DNA from: Phallusia mammillata
Taxonomy: Eukaryota > Chordata > Ascidiacea > Phlebobranchia > Ascidiidae
NCBI GenBank assembly: GCA_003260075.1
Contig: QLIY01000225.1
Coordinates: 1-64,000 of the forward strand
Reading direction: 5' to 3'
DNA: 64,000 nucleotides
Part shown: piece after piece, positions 24,047 through 34,427 of the stretch
Layout of the letters: each line of letters opens with the position of its first letter
Numbering within the stretch: the first letter of the stretch is position 1
The notes under the pieces: generated by a model
What the model saw: the letters and a program-made list of their open reading frames with translations, nothing else
What the model was told of the DNA's origin: nothing
Database searches by the model: none
Translations under genes and position numbers: made by a program

Positions 24047-27000
24047 TTACTCAAACTGGTTGTACTTCACTTTAAGATTTCCATTAAAAGATTTGCAAAT
24101 CAGATCGTCGAGACCATCACCATCCACATCTCTCAGCATCAACTTATCAAAACGACCCGAGCAGAAAGATTTTAAATCCCCTTCCCACGAAACTTCGGAT
24201 TCAAATCCTAAGTTCGTAGAAAAGGTGGTGCGAATTTTTCTGTCAGTTAAAACATTCAATCACAAATGGTTACACATAGGAACACGAATAACACTTACCC
24301 TGTCGCCGTGTTTTGACAAAGCAAGTCATCTCGTCCATCCCCATTTAAATCTCCAGCGATAAGATTATTTGATCCAACGAATGTTTTGCATGTTGGTAAA
24401 TAACGCTGCCAAGACTTGAATGGAAATTGACCACTGCTTGTTGCCAAATATAAAATGCTGAAATTATATGATGAAATTACATTTTAGGTGAAGGAAAATG
24501 CTTCGATTTTAATATAAATTAGTTGGAATTTACGACAAAATTATTAAACAAACCGTACGTTTATGTATCAAATGAACTCCAGCAACCTATATGACAGTAA
24601 AACTTACGTCCAGTGATTTGCTTGGTAACAAAGAATGTCCTGCCGACCATCACCATTAAAATCCCCAGAGACTACGTTGCGATACTTGCAAATTGATTGC
24701 CTTGAAGACCATTCAATTCCCGAGAATAGATCGGGCTCTAGAAACAACAAACAAACAAACTTACACTGTTTTTTTGTTTTTTTAAAGTTATCACAAACTT
24801 GGTCTTGTCTACCTGTTGTAGGAAGGCATGGTTGAGTGTTGCATTTGTGGGCTTGCCATGCAGAGCCTTTGCAGCCACCACGACCAGCTTGACCACCGAC
24901 ACAAACTCGACGTCTGAAATACACGTATCAATTTACCCTTATGGGTCTTTTTTGTGCTTTGGATGATGTGAATCATAACTATAACCAAGCAGAGAACATA
25001 GCATTTTTCTCATTTTCCAAACGTATTTGTATTTTGTTAGACAGCATCGACGTAGCAACAATTGGTCGAAATATGGGGTATAGGATGATTTTGGTAAACA
25101 TTGCCCCAAGGGAGTTACTGTGTTGAAACATTCGTCACTTTTTTAATGTGTTTATAAAACTACCGCAACTTTATTTATTACGATATCTGTACCTCCATCT
25201 GTAGCCTGTGCCACAAGATTTTGAACAACTTCCCCACGTTTTCCATGTTCCCCACGATCCCACAGTTGGTGTTGTTGTAGGAGGCGTAGTTGAAGATGTT
25301 GTGGTTGGTGTTAAACAAACTTCTGTCTCACAACTTTGTGTTTGTGTTTTGGACCCTTCACATCCACTGCTTTGTTCTTTGCCATCTAACTCGCATACCC
25401 GGCTTCTAGATTGCCTTCCGCCCCCGCATGTGGCTGAACAGGATCCCCATACGCCCCAGCTGCTCCACATAGCTGTGAATATTGTATTGTGAAGATTTTA
25501 TCAGCAGTCCCTGAGTAAAGGCCAAGACTTTTAAAAAAGTGTATGAATACGATAGTTTGAAAATTCCAATCTGGATGGTGAAATCTGAAGCCTATACTGT
25601 TTACATAATTTCGTCCACAATAAATGACACTATGTTTTCACTATGTTTTAATGTTTTGTTAAAAATGCTTTCATGATTGGTTAAAAGCACACAACTAAAC
25701 CAGACTTTGGAGCGGTCATGAAAATCAAAACGACCGCATTTCAAGTGATACAAAACGGTTAGGAAACGTTCCAACTAAGTGATTTGGTATTAAACTGTGC
25801 TTGTACAGAACCTGTCCTAAACCAACGTGTGCTCAATACAAACGATTCAAGTTCGTAAGAATTGAGGATGCCATTAAATCGCAAAACCAAAAACACAAAC
25901 TATTTTAGTCGTGCTGAAAGCTTCAGTTTACTATTAGTGAATTGGTATGTTTTAGATTTCACGTATCGTGCTAAGCTATTCTAAAACGTACGTGTTGTTG
26001 GTGTTACCGAACATTTGTAAACAGCTTTGATTTGATCTTTGTCATGTTCCGATAAACCGTTTCTCTGAGATCGCACTGGTTGGTTTGTCGCTTTAACAAC
26101 GATTGTAGGTTGGCGATTTTTTGTGAATGAATATCCGCCATAGTGCATAACTGAACCAATGTCGTAAGGTGATCCCAATGAATTGATTGCAACACGTTTT
26201 TCGAAATTGTGTTCTTTTCCTGAAAATGGTAGCTGCGCTTAAATATTTGTCAGGACATCATTAAGATTTAGCCAAAACTCACATTCTAAAAGCAACCAAT
26301 TATTTAAGGCTGTGTGAATTTAACTCAGTAATTTTATGTGTGTATATTTGTCAATTTTTAATATCGTGTTGGACCTAATTTGTAAAATTTTGTAATGGAC
26401 AAACTACCTTGTGCCACATTTTCAAATTTGACTAAAATATGTTCGTCTCTATCCGGTCGTGATTGCTCATGCCAGAATCCCAAAGCATGCATAAGCTCAT
26501 GTTGTACAACTCCCTTCCATTCACAACCATTGCCGATTGACACTTCTTGTGGTCCACCATGTCTTCCAACATACGACCTACAAATCATTTCAGAACGCTT
26601 TTAGTAACAATAAAGTTGTTAAATTGTGCTTTGTTTTTGCTTATACTTCGTCTATACTCTTTATAGTTTATAGTCTATAACAGTGGTCTTCAACCTTTTT
26701 TATAGGCGACTCCAATTTAAGGGAAAATGAAATCAGAATTTACATGCGACCCCATTTTTGGGGGGGGGGTACATACGACCTAAAAATCAATTCAGAACGA
26801 TTTAGTAACAATTAAGTTGTTAAATTGTGCTTTGTCTTTGCTTATATTTCGTCTATACTCTTTGCAGTCTATAAGATTTCGTCGTAATTGCCCAACAGCG
26901 ACGTATTGTCCAAAGTGCTTGTGTCCAGCTTCAACATGATAGAAACAGAAATAAGGTGTCTTGCAATGTTTTTATTATTGCTTCTCTTTATCGATTAAAA

Positions 27001-28598
27001 ATACATGGTTTACCAGCATCCGCCCTTCGACACAATTTTAATGTAGTTCCTCTCTGTAGTGCGCTCCACGAAATCAATGCAAGTGTCAGTAGCATAACCA
27101 CTGATCGCATCTGCTATCGATTTTCGGGCTTTGTCGTCTAAACAAGTCCAAGTTAAAATTCACGATAACAGCACTTGAGCAGACACAGTAAACGTACTCA
27201 TTTCGCTGCTTATCACATACGCAACTTTTACTCGACCCTGCACTCGCTTTTCGTCCCATCGTTTCAGACCCACAGATGCACCTTCTTGAGCAGATTTTCC
27301 AACTTTTCCATAGTTCTGTGGTCAAGTTTAAGTTAAAAAAATGTATGCTTTGTTATTACGCCAATAAAAGCAAAACGTAATTTGTACATAGAAACAGTTT
27401 TGTCCTGATCTTCGTATTTCGTAACACATTCAGCAGCTGCGTTCAACGTCGATGTTTCTATCTCTCTGGCCGTTTTTATGAAATATTGACTAGCCCTTGT
27501 CAGTGTTATGAACAATAATAAGTATTTGCTTTATCAAGTGCTATATACAAACTTAATTAATAAAGTTTACCTTTAAAATAACTGGCAAATCGGCCGGGTC
27601 AAATTTTATGTCTTCCTCTAAAAATCCGCTAGATTGACATTCGCAACTTTTCTCGCATCCCAGCTCATCAGTGACGTAACCCAGCACGTGGCAGTCACGT
27701 GTACATGTCGATGTGTTGAAAGTGCACTCACCTTTTTGTACATTTTCCAGTTTCCCTACAAAAAATATAGTCAAATATTTTTTTAAGTCGGTTTCCTCAG
27801 CCCATTTTTTTTCAAAATTGCTCTCTCTCCAGCTGTCCGTCCACAAATTGTAAACGTCAAAGTTTAGCTGAAAACAAGGGGGGGGGGTTCCCTACAAAAA
27901 ATATAGTCAAATATTTTTGAAGTTGGTTTCCTCAGCACATTTTTTTTCAAAATTGCTCTCTCTTCAGCTGTCCGTCCACAAATTGTAAACGTCAAAGTTT
28001 AGCTGAAAACAATCTACTCAAATGTATTGTTGCTGTTTTGTTTTGAAACGAAGACCAGTTTGTCATGTGAAGTGTTTTGGTATTGGGTAATCTTTTTTTT
28101 TTTAGTTTTAAAAAAACACAAGTAAAAATGTAGTAACTTATTTGTTTAGTTTAGTTGCTGAATATTTTAGTTTAAATTGATCAATGGGTGAGGGGGGGGG
28201 GGAGTGTTTCGGTATTGGGTAATCTTTTTCAGTTTTTGAAAAACACAAGTAAAAATGTAGTAACTTATTCGTTTAGTTTAGTTGCTGAATATTTTAGTTT
28301 AAATTGATCAATGGGTGACATTGAACAACGATGAACCGTTTTAAATCAGTTTGCCAAGTATTTATTTAAACTGACTTAAACAATATGTGATGTCTATTGG
28401 ATTTGGAGTTTCACCGTCATCCGGGACTTCCCCAGTACGTATCATGCGGTAAACTTCTTCACACAAATCGAAACCCAAATCTTCGCCTAAAAAAAGCTTT
28501 CATTAAAAAAATTATTGACATCGTACGACGCAACAAGTCTTACCTCTTGATGAGCTGAATACAACAAGAAAAAACGCAATAATGTAGCAGGTTTTCAT
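24047..28598 (-). CDS. Astacin-TSP1-TSP1-VCBS secreted metalloprotease 1
   Basis: Twelve minus-strand exons: 28544-28598, 28376-28486, 27571-27755, 27198-27315, 27014-27137, 26408-26577, 25992-26219, 25193-25472, 24813-24913, 24608-24737, 24299-24457, 24047-24239; 617 residues. Residues 1-18 are a signal peptide. A Cys-rich, antistasin-like segment (residues 60-105) precedes LEEDI, which aligns with the FxGD aspartate switch of astacin propeptides. The zinc site HELMHALGFWHEQSRPDRD is complete (from about residue 224) and the Met-turn SVMHY follows near 277. Two TSP1 domains (333-385 and 403-457) carry WSSWGVW and WGTWKTW, C-mannosylation-type motifs, linked by a Thr-rich stretch. The C-terminus has three VCBS/FG-GAP-like repeats, with calcium-loop motifs such as GDFNGDGRQD, GDLNGDGRDD and DVDGDGLDD. 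It should be a secreted, calcium-binding zinc endopeptidase. Exon 2 uses a weak donor (GTCAGT). Confidence 0.92.
26569..26874. repeat. Duplicated segment around poly-G (26760-26769)
   Basis: 26569-26680, which contains the acceptor and first bases of astacin exon 6, is repeated at 26771-26874 with about ten differences. Between them lie a partial hAT element and ten G. The second copy is not a usable exon. Confidence 0.85.
26681..26759. mobile_element. Truncated hAT-like terminus
   Basis: Starts CAGTGGTCTTCAACC directly after GTCTATAA (26673-26680), the pattern of a hAT end beside its 8-bp target duplication. In the parallel copy GTCTATAA (26867-26874) runs uninterrupted into GATTTCGTCG, so that haplotype is an empty site. 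The element is cut off after 79 bp by the poly-G junction. Confidence 0.7.
27752..28012. repeat. Duplicated segment around poly-G (27878-27887)
   Basis: 27752-27877 is repeated at 27888-28012 with a few substitutions and a length change in a T run. It covers the acceptor of astacin exon 3; the second copy has only four exon bases. Confidence 0.87.
28071..28318. repeat. Duplicated segment around poly-G (28192-28202)
   Basis: 28071-28191 is repeated at 28203-28318, with length changes in T and A runs and a few substitutions. Lies in the intron between exons 2 and 3 of the first astacin gene. Confidence 0.85.
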
Positions 28599-29948
28599 GT
28601 TGTGATTTACAGAAAAATACCTAATTTGAAATTAAGAGACTTTCTAAGCATAAGCATTACACAATTTGTCATAATTCCATTTCAACACTGAGGAAACCCG
28701 AACCAGATGAGCACAGGATTAACATCTGATAAAACATTTAGCGAATGAAATCATTTTTTCGCACTTACCGACATGTGTCATCGGAACAAAGGTTTGATTT
28801 CCGTTTCCGTTCCCACAACACTGATTCTGCAATAACACCATATTTAAAACTAATGCATTCGCCCACCGCAACAACCGCATGGGTAATTTGATTTAAAAAA
28901 GATTTATACCGTAAAATATATGAACCAAATCAAATTTATTGTTTTATATTTTATATTTTGTTTATCTCTGTCAAAGGAACCCTAACACATTTCTATGAAT
29001 AAAAACTTATTCTAATTAGTATTTTGGGTGTTTTGAGAAATTACTAATTGTTATCATATTTTTGTTGTTTTTTTGTGTGGAAAACAACAAATAAAGCAAA
29101 ACAGTTCTTCTTTAAAAAAAACACGAACACAATTTTTCTTAGTTTTGTGATATATGAGCATGGAACAAAAGTCATTGCAGTAACGAACTTCCGAATACTA
29201 TTGACCTAGTAATCAGCTGTTTGCAACGTTTCTCACGACCCAAATTTGACAGTGTCCTACCAACAGAAAAATTGTGGTTAGCTGGTTTAAAATAAATCGG
29301 CACCGCGCAGTTGTTTAACAGTGATGGTAAGCAATATTTGTAGTAATTTGCAAACTGACAAAATTGACACAACATTAGGTCGCTATTTAGAAGACCTTCC
29401 ATAGTATAATTGTATTTTACAAACAATTTTAATTTTTTTACTTCCACAACAAAAATATCTTTTTTGTTTTTACTATCGCCATTCTGTTTTCTACTGCGGA
29501 CCGTTTTTAAAACTGAAATTTTATCTCGGACCGGCCTTCAAAAACTACAAATATTTCGCAATGAAAACGCCTAAATTAATTTATTATCCCCAGGATACAT
29601 GGGCAAAATGTTTTGAAGCATTTAACCTCAAAAAGTATACGGCGCGGTAACGAACTCGTCGGTACCGGGCCGCGGCCCANTTAACCTGAAAAAGTATACG
29701 GCGCGGTAACGAACTCGTTTGGGATCGGTACCGGGCCCCGGCCCAGCGGTTGCCGACCACTGATCTATGGTATTACGTCATCTAGTTATCCAGTCACTTG
29801 ATAATCCTCATCCAACCACAACAATAGGAAAGTGATTCAAAGTAATTGAATCACGTGCTTCCGTGCAATTACATAAAAATGCGATTTCATTTGTCAAACA
29901 AGCATAAGTTTTTAACAGATGGTGATAATTCACAACACTAAAGACGAA
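28599..29948. promoter_or_regulatory. Shared divergent promoter region of the astacin pair
   Basis: 1.35 kb between the two start codons of divergently transcribed astacin genes, so both promoters must lie here (inference from layout). No TATA box or factor site can be assigned with confidence. It contains the second MITE copy (29491-29762) and the N junction at 29680. Confidence 0.5.
29491..29762. mobile_element. Second copy of the hAT MITE, 5'-truncated
   Basis: Matches the reverse complement of 2010-2244 from CTACTGCGGACCG through GTTGCCGACCACTG. The outer 20 or so bases of the left inverted repeat are missing or replaced. A single N at 29680 is followed by a repeat of the preceding 58 bases (29622-29679), so part of the length is a haplotype join. 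Confidence 0.8.
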
Positions 29949-32900
29949 ATGTCCTCCTACATCTATTGTATATTTGCTGTGTTGGCAGTTGGTTCGGTAT
30001 TAGGTGAATATTTTATTACTCTTAGGGTTTGTGTAAAGTTTGAATTATATAATTTTTGTTTTCTGCAGGTAACCCAACGCGCTATGATGTATGTGATGAA
30101 GTTTATAGAACTTTGCAATTAAGGAAATCCAGCGGAGCTGATACTCCAAGTCCAATAGATATTAACTTCTGCATGGGTAAGCTCGTAAATTTCAAATTTC
30201 TTACTAAAAAAATTCCAAATCAGCACAGGCAAGTTTTAGCATAAATTTAGTAATTGTGATAAGGATTTTTTTTCTGATTTGGAAATTTGCTGTTATACTT
30301 TACAGGTATGGTTCACCATCAAAGCAGTGTTGATTGCACTTTTGATGTGACACAATGCACCAACGATTGTGAAGTGATGGGTTTTGAAATGGACGAAGCC
30401 GGATGTCAGACAAGTTGCAGTTGCAAATCAAGTGGATTTTTCGAAGAGGACATTAAATATGATGCTAAAGATGTTCCTGTATTTGAAACGGTAAATAAAA
30501 CAAAATAAAGTTATCTTATGTGTTACATCACAGGTCAAATCTAATCACGACTTTCTAATAAGAGTAAATTTAAGAATTTATTAGGTTTAAGTATTTGTAT
30601 CAAACTAATTAATATTTATGTACCTTTTCGACCGTACAGTTTATTTTTTGAGTTTTAAGAAAACTACTGATTTGAAAAAGTGTACTGAAACTTGGGATTT
30701 TCTGCATATATGCGACTCCTATTGTTTTTTTTCGACTATAACAATTTTCGGATGTTTTTCAAAACCAAAACATTAAGTACAGTTTTTTAAATGCAGAATT
30801 ATCTCAAAGTGCCAAGCGGTGCACAAGAGGGGGGGGGGCTTTTTTGAGTTTTAAGAAAACTACTGATTTGAAAAAGTGTACTCAAACTTGGGATTTTCTG
30901 CATATATGCGCCTCCTATTGGTTTTTTCGACTATAACGAATGTTTTTCAAAACCAAAACATTAAGTAAAGTTTTTTAAATGCAGAATTATCTCAAAGTGC
31001 CAAGCGGTGCACAAGACGCGGCTTCATTGGGTTTGTTGCGTTGGAATGAAAATCGTTTGCAAGGTCGTGTCAAGGTCCCGTATGTAATTAGCGAGGGAAT
31101 GTGTAAGTATGATTCTTTTTCCGCCAAACAATCGTCAGTTTATATTGACGTCATACGTTATTTTGCAACAGCAAGCAAAGCTAAAGAAGCTATTTCAGAA
31201 GCGATATCAGCGTACGGCGAAAGTACGTGCGTAGATTTTGTAGAAAGAAGCGATGAAGAAGATTATATTCATTTTGTTTCTAGAGGAGGATGCTGGTGAG
31301 TAAGCAAATAACGATACATATATATTCAAATGTTCAAAACAAAGCACTAATAATTACCGGTTTTCTACATGACACCAATGGAAATACTAGTTTGTATTAT
31401 AGGTCGTACATTGGACGTCGAGGTGGCCGACAAGATGTATCCATAGGCAATGGTTGTGAATGGAAGGGAGTTGTACAACATGAGCTTATGCATGCTTTAG
31501 GATTCTGGCATGAACAATCTCGGCCGGATAGAGATGAACATGTTATCATACAAATCGATAATGTTATGGCAGGTAGATAAGACCGAACAGTATATGCTAC
31601 TAAATAAAGAACATTATCATGACCCAATACGCGCTAATGTAGTCAATATATATATATTGTACCATATCTGGATTGCTAAGGGTAGCAACAAATGGCACTG
31701 ATCTACAATGCAATATTATTATGCTTTGTTTTCAAACTCTTGAATCACAATAGGAAAGGAAAATAATTTCAACGTTCGAAACTCAGTCAACTCCTTTGGT
31801 TCTCCCTACGATATCGGCTCTCTGATGCATTATGGAGGTTATGCGTTTTCCAAAAACCTTCAACCAACCATTTTGATAAGATCGACCAACAAACCAGTCC
31901 AATCTCAGCGCGATGGCTTCACCGAACATGACAGCAGTCAGATCAATAAAATGTACGAGTGTCCAGCTACAGTGAATCCTGTATCAGTTTTACAAGGTAA
32001 TTTATGTGTACATTACATATCTCCCAATTTTTCAGCCACCTCTGTTTGTTAATGATATGTTTGGGAGATACATGTAATTTTACAACATAAAAATTTCGCT
32101 AAGCCTTGCCAATTTTAAGAACATGTTTTTGTAATGTCACTATTACTTCATAAACATGTCCTTTAAAACGCGTATTTGTTATTTTTAGCTACCTGGAGCG
32201 AATGGAGTCCTTGGGGCACTTGTTCGGTAACATGTGGCAATGGAGTTTACACTAGGACACGCACTTGTCGCTTGGGTGACGGACGCATCAGTAAGAAGTG
32301 CAATGGTTCGGTGGTGGAAACAGAAAGTTGTGCAATGAAAATATGTCTAATCGCAACGACAACGAATCCCAATACAGGAACTTGGGAATCCTGGCAAACA
32401 TGGGGAGACTGCTCAAAATCATGCGGAAGTGGAGTGAGATGGAGGTATTTAGCAAAAACGTCTCAGTGCATAAAATTATACCTGCACAATTTATACTTTT
32501 GACACTGCAGAATTTGAGTTTTAATTGAACCTAATGTTTTAGAAAAAGACAGTGTACCGGTGGATTTTCAAAAGACAATGGATGTAGTGGCCAGGCTTGG
32601 CAATCATCAACCTGCAACACGAATGACTGCACTTCCGTGTCACGTGAGTTTTAATATTGAATAATTTTCAGATTTCACAGTGTCTTTTAATCTCCTATTT
32701 TGTTACCAGAAACCTTGATCTTCGGCCAAGAGCAATGGAATTCAACTGAACACATTTGCAGATACGGAAGTATTTATTCTGGAGATTTTAATGGCGACGG
32801 CAGAGAAGATCTGTTGTGCTATTATGCTGATCACTGGACGTTAGTATTTTAAAATAATGCTTTGATTTAACTGAATGTTTTTTTTTCAACCACAACCAGA

Positions 32901-33632
32901 TTAACGAGCTGTTTTTCAGGGTTGTGTATCTGGCGTCATCTAGCGGCAGATTTTCATCGGTTGACTGGCAGCAGCCTGTGACCACTTGCAAAGCATTTAA
33001 TGGGCCTGGAATTCTGGTAACTGGTGACTTGAATGGAGATGGACTTGACGATTTACTGTGTCAATGCCCAAGCAGAGGGTAAGTAAAGTTTTGGCAGTAA
33101 AAATGTTAAATATTGTGTGATAAGGTTTTACACTGCATGTAAAGGCATGTTGCTGCCAGGCATAATATTAACTACACAATTGGCAGAAGAGCTCTATAAA
33201 GTTGGTACTATTGCAGGTAAAAATAGGCAAACAATATGTTACAATACCACCCTAATAAAAGAACTAAAAACGGGAAAAAGTTTATAAAGGTCAGATGTGG
33301 GTTATTTACCTTTTCTTCACTCATTTTAGTTCGTTTGCACTTTAAGTCATACTAAAAAGAGGATAGTTTATTCTAAAAATATTCTGAAACAAATCACTGC
33401 ATTTAGGCCAATTGAGTTCATTGTTTTTATCTATTTCAGAAGTATTCGTGTGTCCTTTTCTAATGCTGACGGATTCACTGAAGATTTAAGCTGGAAAGGG
33501 AGTTTTCCTGAATTTTGCATCGATCAGCAAAGCAGCTTGATGCTGATGGACGTTGATGGTGACAACCTTGATGACCTTGTTTGCAAATCCCGCTATGGAA
33601 AACTTGTTGTGTTGTACAACCAATTCAAGTGA
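29949..33632 (+). CDS. Astacin-TSP1-TSP1-VCBS secreted metalloprotease 2
   Basis: Twelve plus-strand exons: 29949-30003, 30069-30176, 30306-30490, 30985-31102, 31172-31295, 31403-31572, 31754-31996, 32189-32444, 32543-32643, 32710-32839, 32920-33078, 33440-33632; 613 residues. It has the same domain order as its neighbour: signal peptide, antistasin-like Cys-rich segment, FEEDI switch motif, complete zinc site (HELMHALGFWHEQSRPDRD), Met-turn SLMHY, two TSP1 domains (WSEWSPW, WESWQTW) and three VCBS-like calcium loops (GDFNGDGRED, GDLNGDGLDD, DVDGDNLDD). Nine of twelve exon lengths are identical in the two genes; only exons 2, 7 and 8 differ. The Thr-rich linker between the TSP1 domains is shorter here. 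I start at 29949; an in-frame ATG at 29919 would add ten polar residues before the signal. An AATAAA lies at 33707-33712. The zinc-site helix matches the neighbour exactly, showing a fairly recent duplication or strong constraint. Confidence 0.93.
30644..31016. repeat. Duplicated segment around poly-G (30829-30838)
   Basis: About 30644-30828 is repeated at 30839-31016 with substitutions and small deletions. The first copy ends with the acceptor and 32 bases of astacin exon 4 (30797-30828); the functional exon is the second copy (30985-31102). Confidence 0.88.
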
Positions 33633-34427
33633 AAGTTATAAACTGTATGTATTTTTGTCTCAATTGACCGGATTTAAAAAATATTGTGTATCTTATGTGG
33701 AATTGAAATAAACCAGATTGAAGAGTGCAAGATTTTGTTTTGTTTTTGTCAAAGAATACCAAAGTTAAAGGTAATTGGAAAGATATAAATGAATGCTGCC
33801 ATTTCTTTCTTTTCAATCGCTTCTAACAACAACACCAAACTTTTTTTTCTTTGAAGGAATAGTCTATTAACGAAAGATGCAAAAAAAAGAAATAGGAAAA
33901 ATATCACAATGAACGTCAGTACACATGTGGTATCAAGCACTGATTGCGCACAACAAAGCAGATAGATAAACAGCAGCTCACCAGTGCATAGGCGAGCATA
34001 TATATCGTTTGGAAAAAGTGAATAGTAAGAGCCAACCAATAAGCGCTTGCCACTGCTGCTAATCCGTAATTGGACGCCATGCACTTTTACATAGTTGCGT
34101 TTTCAGGGGCGACCCATAAAGAGGCTTAACGGTCTGAAGTTAATACTTGGGGCTGAAGCTTAGAAAATAATCCATTAGCCCAAGCCTTGACAGAAAATTC
34201 CTGTGGAAAGCCAAGCACTAAAGAAAGCAATGAGGCAAAAACACCGGTGCAGCCGAACATAAATACGGTACAAAAAGGGAACAAATGAACACTCTTGCAT
34301 TAAACACTCTCAAGGCACCACATAGAAGTGGGCCGTGTTTCAGTTACACCTCCACGTACTTCTGCCCAGTATTTTCCGACTTTGAAGCAAGTGACATTAT
34401 GGATGACCATTGTTTGTACTGTTGACG
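33633..34427. other. Convergent intergenic region
   Basis: 3' flanks of the second astacin gene (plus) and of the first Eph gene (minus). Apart from the astacin AATAAA at 33707, nothing recognised. Confidence 0.4.

Noticed and set aside
27333-27515. Extra exon in the first astacin gene
   Set aside because: The reading frame looks coding-like, but the parallel gene has no exon there and the two flanking exons already join in phase with a good acceptor.
30797-30828. Duplicate exon 4 in the second astacin gene
   Set aside because: It is the end of the first haplotype copy, cut off by the poly-G run after 32 bases, with no donor.
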